From: a virus
Reading direction: 5' to 3' (one strand)
IMG/VR virus record: IMGVR_UViG_3300033148_006227
Span: 1-21,643 of that record
Length of the DNA: 21,643 nucleotides
The notes below the pieces were generated by a model that was not told the origin of the DNA, searched no databases, and saw only the letters and a list, made by a program, of their open reading frames with translations. Positions 6,483-11,370 of this stretch are shown here, in pieces; the stretch's first letter is position 1; every line of letters begins with the position of its first letter. The translations under genes and the position numbers were made by a program.

Positions 6483-6497
6483 CACTCTCCTCCTTTC

Positions 6498-6989
6498 TTA
6501 AGACTCGATCGAACCATTTAATGGTTTAATGCTCCCGGTTTTGCTCCCGGAACCGGCTTCGCCGATCTTCCTTTCCCATTCCTCGAGAATAGCCACTAAT
6601 TCAACATCGGTAATCTCTCCGGCGGTTAAGGCAGCTCGAGCTATCGATGAGGCTTCGTCAAGAGTCTCACATTCAAGTAGATTATCTATCACGAAGGTCT
6701 CAACTGGTGAAAACTCTACGGTTAGCTTCGAAGCAGTAAAGTCTTGGCAAATAATCCGCAAAGCTGTGGCGGATTCTCTAACCGTCCTATAATAAGCCTT
6801 GGAGGCAGTCTCGGAGAAATAAGTGTAGAGATGTGATCTCACTTGGTCGATCATCTGCGGAGAATCGTTTTGGATGAGTAAAGATTTTCCAGCACGGAGG
6901 CCTCGCAGTGCGGGGATTATTTCTGCCAAGATAAGCTTACCCGTAGGGGAAAGGCGTCGAGTTTTATAATTCAAAGAATCAAGAATCAA
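6498..6989 (-). CDS. Unknown phage protein ending in the 31-bp-element peptide, 163 aa
   Basis: I place the start at a TTG (6989) because AAAGGAGG sits 6 bp before it; the longer frame to 7118 would read through the upstream gene. The stop of the upstream gene overlaps by 11 bp. The product is largely helical (SPTGKLILAEIIPALRGLR, later ETLDEASSIARAALTAGEI and VELVAILEEWERKIGEA, all in outline), without a recognised motif. Its last residues, SIKPLNGSIES, are encoded by copy 2 of the 31-bp element. Confidence 0.68.
   Translation of the reverse strand: MILDSLNYKTRRLSPTGKLILAEIIPALRGLRAGKSLLIQNDSPQMIDQVRSHLYTYFSETASKAYYRTVRESATALRIICQDFTASKLTVEFSPVETFVIDNLLECETLDEASSIARAALTAGEITDVELVAILEEWERKIGEAGSGSKTGSIKPLNGSIES
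6504..6534 (+). repeat. 31-bp dispersed palindromic element, copy 2
   Basis: CTCGATCG, then AACCATT-T-AATGGTT (perfect 7-1-7 palindrome), then a diverged right end. Encodes the C-terminal SIKPLNGSIE of the 163-aa protein on the minus strand. Confidence 0.8.
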
Positions 6990-7308
6990 GGGATACCTCC
7001 TTTCGAGGCCGAGGGGCCTTTCGAAGCTGCCGCAACAAATGTCGCTTATTTTGAATTGCTTGAACCGAACGACCAAGGAATAAATGAAGTTCTCGATCAG
7101 TGAGACACCACATCTCAAGTACTCGTATTTCCATCATAGTCCAACGTGCTCCATGGTGGAAGTTCAAATCAGGACCAGCAGTTTGAGCATAGTTACGCTT
7201 GCGCTCAGCGGCTCGACGCTTAGGATATTTAGCCCGATAGCGTTTGGTGGCTAAATAGTTTGGGTTTAGCTGCGGCTTAGCCGCCTTAGCTTCTTTAAGA
7301 CTTGTCAT
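6979..7308 (-). CDS. Putative Myb/SANT-like helix-turn-helix protein, 109 aa
   Basis: The central part, about residues 55-95, reads like a Myb/SANT-type DNA-binding module: an ARWTMMEIRVLEMW helix, a LTDRELHLFLG helix and a recognition helix RSVQAIQNKRHLL. The flanks are strongly basic (KRYRAKYPKRRAAERKR and LRKAPRPRK). AAAAGGAGGATCAAT precedes the ATG at 7308, which overlaps the upstream gene by 14 bp. Similar proteins in phages are putative transcriptional regulators or HNH-associated modules; here no nuclease is attached. Another candidate reader of the dispersed palindromes. Confidence 0.7.
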   Translation of the reverse strand: MTSLKEAKAAKPQLNPNYLATKRYRAKYPKRRAAERKRNYAQTAGPDLNFHHGARWTMMEIRVLEMWCLTDRELHLFLGRSVQAIQNKRHLLRQLRKAPRPRKEVSLDS

Positions 7309-7582
7309 ATTGATCCTCCTTTTGCGGCTTGGCCGCGACATCCTTTACCCATTTACAGGTATCTAACCTTCTCATAGCTCCTCTTGAGCTATCTTTAGCC
7401 CCATTCCAGTAGATTATATCTACATTTCCACATTTGGAACAAATAGCTTTTACATTTTCCTTTTGCTGCAAGAGGTGAAACTTCCTACAACCACAAACAC
7501 AAGCCCAGTAACCTTTCTTTAGATTCTTTCTTCTTTCTTTTTCGTATTCTGTTATTAAACATGAATTAGTTATTCTTTTCAT
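7295..7582 (-). CDS. Zinc-ribbon protein, 95 aa
   Basis: A CVCGC motif near residue 28 and CSKCG near residue 48 form a likely zinc ribbon after a basic helical start (EYEKERRKNLKKG). AAAAGGAGAAACCACTT precedes the ATG at 7582. Just before it lies an imperfect 5-3-5 hairpin (7601-7613). The C-terminal VAAKPQKEDQYDKS is encoded by the perfect hairpin at 7324-7336 and by the ribosome binding site of the next gene, so this tail is probably shaped by RNA needs rather than protein function. Confidence 0.68.
   Translation of the reverse strand: MKRITNSCLITEYEKERRKNLKKGYWACVCGCRKFHLLQQKENVKAICSKCGNVDIIYWNGAKDSSRGAMRRLDTCKWVKDVAAKPQKEDQYDKS
7324..7336 (-). repeat. 13-nt hairpin before a ribosome binding site
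   Basis: Read leftward: GCGGCCAAGCCGC followed directly by AAAAGGAGG and, after a short spacer, the ATG at 7308. The 13-mer is identical to the one at 8398-8410. Confidence 0.7.
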
Positions 7583-7617
7583 AAGTGGTTTCTCCTTTTG
7601 TGGCTCTGCCGCTTGGT

Positions 7618-7911
7618 TTAAAACTCCTTCGCAGCTTCGCTGCCGTATTTAAGTCTTAGCCTGCTCATCCGCTTTCGACCTCGCTTAATTGGGGTTGCAG
7701 CTTTGCTGCTCCCGCAAAGTTGATAGTCATAAACTCCCATGTCTGCGTCATAGGCTCGCTCGACATGAATCTCTATTGTTGCCTTGGCTTTGGTTTCGAG
7801 GAGGGCAACTCGAGCTTCAAGAGCAAGAATTTTACTATCAAGGATATTTAGCCCGAATAAAAATAGTGCTATAACTATAAAGAAAAATAATACATTAAGA
7901 ATTGGTTTCAT
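7618..7911 (-). CDS. Membrane-anchored coiled-coil protein, 97 aa
   Basis: Residues 5-24 are a hydrophobic anchor (LNVLFFFIVIALFLFGLNIL), followed by a helix with heptad pattern (KILALEARVALLETKAKATIEI) and a basic tail. The ATG at 7911 is chosen over an upstream GTG because AAGGGAGGTGTTA is ideally placed and the ATG overlaps the upstream stop (TAATG). Its first 21 bases are identical to those of the preceding gene. The topology resembles phage o-spanin or i-spanin-like or accessory lysis proteins, but its place in the early-type arm argues for another role. Confidence 0.7.
   Translation of the reverse strand: MKPILNVLFFFIVIALFLFGLNILDSKILALEARVALLETKAKATIEIHVERAYDADMGVYDYQLCGSSKAATPIKRGRKRMSRLRLKYGSEAAKEF
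7891..7911 (-). repeat. Duplicated 21-bp gene start, copy B
   Basis: The first seven codons (MKPILNV) are base-for-base the same as the start of the neighbouring gene at 8147-8127. After this the two genes are unrelated. A shared start module points to duplication or recombination at gene starts. Confidence 0.85.
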
Positions 7912-8147
7912 TAACACCTCCCTTGTGGCTTCTCGGCTTGCGGAAAGAATTCTCTCATTACAGCTTTGACATAATCATTACCAAGGCGATTACAAGGACA
8001 CGAGCCTTGTCGAAAATATTTTTTTGGGAATAAAAGAGCACAAAGCGAACAGCCTTTAATCGGTCCAAGGCGACCAAAGGGGCAAAGACGGCCTTTTTGA
8101 CGCATATAGGTTAGCTCATCTTGAATTACATTAAGAATTGGTTTCAT
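7911..8147 (-). CDS. Cysteine-rich putative zinc protein, 78 aa
   Basis: After MKPILNV and a short helix comes a cysteine-rich middle: LCPFGRLGPIKGCSLC, then GSCPCNRLG, giving five or six ligands for one or more zinc sites. The tail is helical (DYVKAVMREFFPQ). GAAAGGAGTCAAT precedes the ATG at 8147. The pattern CPF..LGP..GC..C with a later CPC is reminiscent of small uncharacterised phage or bacterial zinc proteins, but I cannot name the family. Confidence 0.68.
   Translation of the reverse strand: MKPILNVIQDELTYMRQKGRLCPFGRLGPIKGCSLCALLFPKKYFRQGSCPCNRLGNDYVKAVMREFFPQAEKPQGRC
8127..8147 (-). repeat. Duplicated 21-bp gene start, copy A
   Basis: Identical to the start of the next gene at 7911-7891, including the ATG and six further codons. 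Confidence 0.85.
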
Positions 8148-8194
8148 ATTGACTCCTTTCTCAATCAGAGGGGAAGCCTAAAGCCCTTAAGCTT

Positions 8195-8225
8195 CTCGAT
8201 CATGTTGTTTAATGGTTTGATGTAG
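8195..8225 (+). repeat. 31-bp dispersed palindromic element, copy 3
   Basis: CTCGATCATG, weaker core TTGTTTAATGG, then TTTGATGTAG. Lies in the gap between the first two leftward genes and joins a hairpin at 8219-8255. Confidence 0.75.
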
Positions 8226-8255
8226 GTTGTGGCTCTGCGGCTTTGCCACTACATC
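8219..8255 (-). other. Compound hairpin at the end of the first leftward gene
   Basis: GATGTA plus GTGGC on one side pair with GCCAC plus TACATC on the other (stems of 6 and 5 bp, one 4-nt bulge, 11-nt loop). It has no U-tract, so it is more likely an RNA processing or stability element than a Rho-independent terminator. The left arm belongs to copy 3 of the 31-bp element. Confidence 0.5.
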
Positions 8256-8382
8256 AGCGCTCCTTAAGAGTGGTTCCGGGCCTGTGCATTGCTCGCATAG
8301 CGCTATAGAAGGCTTCAGCCTTAAGGCTGTTCTTGTTGGCTATTCCACTGTACCTGTAATCTTTAGGCTTTGGCATAGTCAT
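8254..8382 (-). CDS. Very small first gene of the leftward operon, 42 aa
   Basis: The ATG at 8382 follows GGGAGGTGAAACA, which itself follows a perfect 5-3-5 hairpin (8398-8410). The product is basic and polar (KPKDYRYSGIANKNS then AFYSAMRAMHRP). The frame is open further upstream but without a better start. It is the first gene after the leftward promoter candidate. Its stop lies in a hairpin that also uses the right end of copy 3 of the 31-bp element. Unknown function. Confidence 0.55.
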   Translation of the reverse strand: MTMPKPKDYRYSGIANKNSLKAEAFYSAMRAMHRPGTTLKER

Positions 8383-8397
8383 TGTTTCACCTCCCTT

Positions 8398-8410
8398 GCG
8401 GCTTGGCCGC
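8398..8410 (-). repeat. 13-nt hairpin before a ribosome binding site
   Basis: Read leftward: GCGGCCAAGCCGC followed directly by AAGGGAGG and the ATG at 8382. Same 13-mer as at 7324-7336; related variants lie at 3304-3316, 7272-7284, 7601-7613 and 8237-8249. Confidence 0.7.
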
Positions 8411-8440
8411 CCTTTATGGTTCATTAATCTATCTAAAGGC

Positions 8441-8470
8441 ATCATAACATGAACGGGGGAAAAATGACAA
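8441..8470 (-). promoter_or_regulatory. Leftward sigma70-like promoter candidate
   Basis: Read leftward: TTGTCA (8470-8465), an 18-bp spacer, TATGAT (8446-8441). It lies about 60 bp before the start of the first leftward gene and is the best match found between that gene and the inverted repeat. Confidence 0.5.
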
Positions 8471-8552
8471 CAAATCGAGGAATATAAATGATTCTGGGGA
8501 TTAATTAATTTAGGGGTGAATATCCCAATATGCGAACCCCCCAAATTCCGAA

Positions 8553-8589
8553 CCAATACACTTTCGTTCGTTTGGGTACCCCGTAAAAG
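8553..8589 (+). repeat. 37-bp inverted repeat, left arm
   Basis: CCAATACA-CT-TTCGTTCGTTTG-GG-TACCCCGTAAAAG. It matches the reverse complement of 8807-8843 at 33 of 37 positions; the four differences are two adjacent pairs. Confidence 0.88.
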
Positions 8590-8699
8590 GGATTTTTGGT
8601 TTGAGGTGGCTAAGCAAGGCTAAGCAGTAATGCAGTAATGCAATAATGCAGCAGAAATCTTTTGAATGGGCCCTTTTAGCTTTTTCCTTTTCTATAGTT

Positions 8700-8724
8700 A
8701 AAAAAAAAAAAAAAAAAAAAAAAA
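8700..8724 (+). repeat. 25-bp poly(A) tract
   Basis: An uninterrupted run of 25 A near the middle of the 217-bp segment enclosed by the inverted repeat. Confidence 0.85.
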
Positions 8725-8806
8725 TCTCACTGCATTAACAGCTATCTAAGAGCTCACTCGCCTTGGTGCAGCATTTCTTTCCTCGCAACCCAAACATAAA
8801 TAATTT

Positions 8807-8843
8807 CTTTTACGGGGTATGCAAACGAACGAATCTGTATTGG
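8807..8843 (-). repeat. 37-bp inverted repeat, right arm
   Basis: Reverse complement of the left arm with four substitutions. Weaker similarity continues outward on both sides (for example ATTCACC about 50 bp out). Confidence 0.88.
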
Positions 8844-8989
8844 ATCAATGGTTCGTGGATTTGTTGATTTGGGGATTCACCACGGCCCCTTCTTTAGGCC
8901 TCTGATGAGGCAGCAATGCAGCAAAGCAACAGACTCCCCAGCCCCACCGTTTATGGCTTAGCTTCAATGCTACATAAACCACCCAAAGG

Positions 8990-9020
8990 CTCGATCATGC
9001 CATTAAATGGAACGATGTAG
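8990..9020 (+). repeat. 31-bp dispersed palindromic element, copy 4
   Basis: CTCGATCATG, core CCATTAAATGG, AACGATGTAG: the cleanest copy. It sits in the control region, six bases before the first of three tandem repeats. Confidence 0.85.
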
Positions 9021-9025
9021 GATTG

Positions 9026-9178
9026 TGTAATGATTCCACGAGGTTGGAAAGGGGTTCAAATAATTGAATCCGGTTTGTGTAATGATTTTGGGAGGTTATC
9101 AAAAAGCGTTCAATTATTTGGATTTGAGATATGTAATGATTTCAACAGGTTGCCGAAAATGGTTCAATTATTTGTATT
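9026..9178 (+). repeat. Three tandem iteron-like repeats of 52-54 bp
   Basis: Units start at 9026, 9078 and 9132. Each has TGTAATGATT, then AGGTT, an A-rich spot, then TTCAA(T/A)(T/A)A(A/T)TTG near its end. The variable bases are confined to fixed positions. Placement between copy 4 of the 31-bp element and the rightward promoter suggests binding sites for an initiator or regulator. Confidence 0.8.
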
Positions 9179-9285
9179 TTTGACTCATTAATCAATCCGG
9201 TTTGGTTGTCAAATAACTCGACACACAAAGAAAATTAAATAATAAATTCGGGGAGTTATGAAACAAATATAAATTAAACCCCGAT

Positions 9286-9314
9286 TTGGTATGCGACTTG
9301 CATTACATTATATT
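9286..9314 (+). promoter_or_regulatory. Rightward sigma70-like promoter candidate
   Basis: TTGGTA (9286-9291), 17-bp spacer, TATATT (9309-9314), 30 bp upstream of the 75-aa gene start. Confidence 0.5.
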
Positions 9315-9344
9315 AAAATAAACGATGGAGGGAGGTGGAATAAA

Positions 9345-9572
9345 ATGAGAAAAACACGTTATTCTGTCAATCGGTTAGAAAATGGTTTGTTGGATGTGGA
9401 GCAAGATTGTATTGGAAGATATCAAATTACATACAACCCAGATGACAATCGGTTTCACGTAAACGTTATTGGAACTTATTGTTCCATTGCCACATTTGCA
9501 GGAAATCAAAAAGGTTATTGGAATGTTGTAGCCTGGGTTAAACAACGAATTAAAAACGAATCGGTGAAATAA
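9345..9572 (+). CDS. Unknown small protein, 75 aa
   Basis: I chose the ATG at 9345 because GGAGGGAGGTGGAATAAA precedes it; an in-frame start at 9291 would lie inside the promoter. The product is beta-rich with repeated polar strands (RYQITYNPDDNRFHVNVIG), a YCSIATFAG segment and a terminal amphipathic helix (WNVVAWVKQRIKNE). It resembles small phage proteins of single-domain beta type, but no family is recognised. First gene of the rightward arm. Confidence 0.7.
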   Translation: MRKTRYSVNRLENGLLDVEQDCIGRYQITYNPDDNRFHVNVIGTYCSIATFAGNQKGYWNVVAWVKQRIKNESVK

Positions 9573-9597
9573 TTCAAGGAAATCTTGCAACATGGCA

Positions 9598-9647
9598 TGG
9601 GGTGTGCAATAGTAATGGTACGCTGAGAATGAATCCGGCATAACCCA
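9598..9647 (+). other. Possible RNA stem in the leader of the second rightward gene
   Basis: TGGGGTGTGC can pair with GCATAACCCA (one mismatch, one G-U) around a 30-nt loop, just before the 57-aa gene. Weak evidence; it could be chance. Confidence 0.25.
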
Positions 9648-9663
9648 AATGAAGGGTTTAAAA

Positions 9664-9837
9664 ATGATTAAAAAACGATTACTAATTGAAATAACATATA
9701 CTGCCGTACAAAAAAGCAATAACAGACAGGGACAATTTTTAGCCCTCTTTAACCATAAAATCATATCAGTGGTTAAAAAGATTAAAAATGATTATTTTAT
9801 GGTTCAAGAGGTTAAAATTAAAAAAGGAGGTGATTAA
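9664..9837 (+). CDS. Small basic protein, 57 aa
   Basis: The ATG at 9664 follows AAGGGTTTAAAA; a second in-frame ATG at 9649 has no site. The product is Lys-rich with beta-like strands (RLLIEITYTAVQ, FLALFNHKIISVVKKI, DYFMVQEVKI). Its last codons contain AAAAAAGGAGGTGATTA, the ribosome binding site of the next gene, and the stop overlaps that ATG (TAATG). Function unknown. Confidence 0.65.
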   Translation: MIKKRLLIEITYTAVQKSNNRQGQFLALFNHKIISVVKKIKNDYFMVQEVKIKKGGD

Positions 9838-10049
9838 TGAATATCAACAGCAATGGTGTAAATCAGGACGAATTAATCGAACGAATTAAAACCACAAAGG
9901 AGAACAAAATGGAACTATGGACAAAAGAATTAAAGGATTTTCGGGCTTATCATTGGTACGACTGGTTTATTTACAGTAGTATTCCAATAGCCACAAAGCT
10001 CAAGTTTGCCGAGCTTCGCAAGAACTTCGGTCATTTGGAAGCGCTGTAA
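9837..10049 (+). CDS. Small unknown protein, 70 aa
   Basis: Starts at an ATG overlapping the upstream stop and driven by AAAAGGAGGTGATTA. The first half is polar and helical (QDELIERIKTTKENKMELWTKELKD in outline). The second half has a Tyr/Trp-rich patch (AYHWYDWFIYSS) and a basic helix. A possible internal start lies at the ATG after AAAGGAGAACAAA (9909), which would give a shorter product. No family recognised. Confidence 0.65.
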   Translation: MNINSNGVNQDELIERIKTTKENKMELWTKELKDFRAYHWYDWFIYSSIPIATKLKFAELRKNFGHLEAL

Positions 10050-10065
10050 AAAGGGAGGTGATACA

Positions 10066-10134
10066 ATAGCGGCAGAAACTCGAAACAAATTAATCAATCG
10101 AACTAAAAATGTGAAAGGAAAGCAAAATGTCTGA
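10066..10134 (+). CDS. Possible 22-codon gene with ATA start, or decayed start
   Basis: AGGGAGGTGATACA is an excellent ribosome binding site, but the codon at the right distance is ATA, not ATG, GTG or TTG. It opens 22 codons (AAETRNKLINRTKNVKGKQNV) that overlap the next gene by 8 bp, as neighbouring genes do. It could use a rare AUA start, be a mutated start, or be a leader only. Confidence 0.3.
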   Translation: MAAETRNKLINRTKNVKGKQNV

Positions 10135-10642
10135 TGAAAACAAGAACGAGACCAATGACACCGAGACAAGCGAATCCGGAGGAGCAGCAAATCCCGCCGT
10201 ACCCGTAAAGAGGGAAATCGAATACCACGCACCAGTCAGAGAATTTGACAACACAAAGCATATCATAACCAATGTTGGATTCACGGCAAAGGCCGATGAG
10301 AAGTATCAAATCATTTGGTTAATCCCTGAAACCGATGAGGAATCGTTGAAGCGATATGACGCTCCGCTTTCCGCTTTAATCGAGGCAGGTGTTCGTCAAC
10401 TTTCAACGAGACCTGATTATAAAACAATCGGCTTTGAGGATGATGGCACGCCGAAGCTCGATGGGCATCAAGGCATGCAAGACCTTGCTGATGGTTATCA
10501 GGTTGGCAAACGTGTTGTTGGAGTTGGTCAAAAGGTTATGGCACAAAAGGCTGTGGCCGCCGAGAAGGAATTGGGTATGAGCATGGAAGAGATGGTTGCA
10601 AAGATGTTGGCCATGAAAGCCGATGGACTTTTGACTGATTAA
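10127..10642 (+). CDS. Unknown acidic phage protein, 171 aa
   Basis: GAAAGGAAAGCAAA precedes the ATG at 10127. The first 25 residues are acidic, Ser/Thr/Asn-rich and probably disordered (SDENKNETNDTETSE). A folded middle follows (HIITNVGFTAKADEKYQIIWLIPETDEE, in outline), then a C-terminal helix rich in Met, Ala and Lys (MSMEEMVAKMLAMKADGLL). I see no enzyme motif. It ends before a small hairpin (10663-10685) and a frameshifted gene. Confidence 0.75.
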   Translation: MSDENKNETNDTETSESGGAANPAVPVKREIEYHAPVREFDNTKHIITNVGFTAKADEKYQIIWLIPETDEESLKRYDAPLSALIEAGVRQLSTRPDYKTIGFEDDGTPKLDGHQGMQDLADGYQVGKRVVGVGQKVMAQKAVAAEKELGMSMEEMVAKMLAMKADGLLTD

Positions 10643-10662
10643 TTAATAAACCATTAATGACC

Positions 10663-10685
10663 TGGGTAAGTCAATAAACTACCCA
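10663..10685 (+). other. Small hairpin between genes
   Basis: GGGT-A-AGT pairs with ACT-ACCC around CAATAA (one bulged A). No U-tract follows; it sits just before the ribosome binding site of the frameshifted gene and might affect its translation. Confidence 0.35.
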
Positions 10686-10705
10686 AACAAAGGAGAGTTT
10701 ATCAT

Positions 10706-10892
10706 ATGCCAGCGTTTAACATAGTTTGAAAAAACTAATTCATTTAAACATGCCAGTCAAACCGCTTTAGGTTATAAACATAATTCTTGTATTTATGAAC
10801 ACGTTGGTAACCCAGGTGATTGGTACATATTAGCTGATGTTGTTAATGGTTATGTGGCTTCCTGTGTGTTGGGTGATTTACCAAAAGATTAA
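10706..10892 (+). pseudogene. Frameshifted small gene (about 61 aa if joined), possible +1 recoding
   Basis: AAAGGAGAGTTTATCAT precedes an ATG at 10706 that reads MPAFNIV and then hits TGA at 10727. Skipping one base there gives a protein-like frame of about 54 more codons (EKTNSFKHASQTALGYKHNS, later GNPGDWYILADVVNGYV) ending at TAA 10890-10892. The junction is GTT TGA A, similar in form to the CUU UGA C +1 shift of prfB. It may be programmed, a true mutation or an assembly error. The strong terminator right after it marks it as an operon-end gene. Confidence 0.6.
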
Positions 10893-10915
10893 CCACAGAA
10901 CACAAACCACAAACC

Positions 10916-10954
10916 AACGCCCGAGTGATTAAATTCATTCGGGCGTTTCTTTTT
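10916..10954 (+). terminator. Rho-independent terminator, end of the rightward early genes
   Basis: AACGCCCGA pairs with TCGGGCGTT around a loop that can add a few pairs, followed by TTTCTTTTT. It separates the small-gene cluster from the late operon. Confidence 0.88.
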
Positions 10955-10967
10955 CCCCACCCATCGA

Positions 10968-11102
10968 GTACTTTCAACTGCAATGATGTTACCTCAAACC
11001 ATCACAGCTTTAATCATTACAACTCAAAAGACTTCAGTAATAAAGACCACAGTTCATATCATTTCATCTCGGATCATTTCAACTCAAATGATTTCAGCTC
11101 AA
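10968..11102 (+). repeat. Nine phased degenerate 15-bp repeats
   Basis: Units start every 15 bp from 10968 to 11088. The best are ATCATTTCATCTCGG, ATCATTTCAACTCAA and ATGATTTCAGCTCAA (11058-11102). Because 15 is a multiple of three, two plus-strand frames stay open, giving pentapeptide repeats such as SDHFN-SNDFS; no ribosome binding site supports translation. Confidence 0.75.
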
Positions 11103-11228
11103 AGCATCTACCCCTCTGGGGGGATTTCAATCCTCGGGGGTGGGGATAAACCCCCCTGATTAGCTATGTAATTTTTGCCTTGCTGCTGTGTAGTGATGAT
11201 GAAGCAAGTAAGCCTGAAGGCTCGAGAT

Positions 11229-11259
11229 CTCGATTGATCCATTAAACGGTTTGATATAG
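11229..11259 (+). repeat. 31-bp dispersed palindromic element, copy 5
   Basis: CTCGATTGAT, core CCATTAAACGG, TTTGATATAG. It lies 44 bp upstream of the -35 box of the late promoter. Confidence 0.85.
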
Positions 11260-11303
11260 TGATGGTGGGGGAAAATTAATGGGGGGATTTGGGGCCACTT
11301 AGC

Positions 11304-11332
11304 TGTACATTATTTTTGAAATAGCCTATAAT
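11304..11332 (+). promoter_or_regulatory. Late-operon promoter candidate
   Basis: TGTACA (11304-11309), a 17-bp spacer and a perfect TATAAT (11327-11332), 38 bp before the late operon's first ATG. The weak -35 and nearby 31-bp element fit activator or repressor control. Confidence 0.65.
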
Positions 11333-11370
11333 GAAAGAAAATAATTAAATTTTGTTTTGGAGTAGAGCTT

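Larger units (their letters stand above)
8383..9344. other. Non-coding control region between the divergent arms
   Basis: No convincing gene is found between the 42-aa gene (minus) and the 75-aa gene (plus). The region holds a leftward promoter candidate, a 37-bp inverted repeat, short GCAGTAATGCAGTAATGCA repeats (about 8625-8652), a 25-bp A tract, a GGCCTC-TGA-TGAGGC-type stem near 8898, copy 4 of the 31-bp element, three tandem 52-54-bp repeats and a rightward promoter candidate. Divergent arms, iteron-like repeats and AT-rich stretches are typical of phage origin and switch regions; origin function is inferred. No clear DnaA box was seen. Confidence 0.65.
10955..11370. other. Intergenic region upstream of the late operon
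   Basis: About 415 bp without a supported gene. It holds the 15-bp repeat array, a G/C hairpin near 11139-11152 (GGGG-ATAAA-CCCC), copy 5 of the 31-bp element and the late promoter. Confidence 0.7.

Noticed and set aside
7346-7366. Possible eighth 31-bp element
   Set aside because: Only CATC and a partial CCATTTA match; arms and core symmetry are missing.
8254-8556. Longer 100-codon version of the 42-aa gene
   Set aside because: The extension covers the promoter candidate and has no ribosome binding site; the internal ATG has a strong one.
9026-9178. CRISPR array
   Set aside because: Only three units, contiguous imperfect repeats rather than short repeats with unique spacers, and no cas operon; the Cas4-like gene fits phage recombination.
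10925-11149. A 74-codon plus frame over the 15-bp repeats
   Set aside because: Starts inside the terminator with no ribosome binding site; openness follows from the repeat length being a multiple of three. Reported as a repeat instead.
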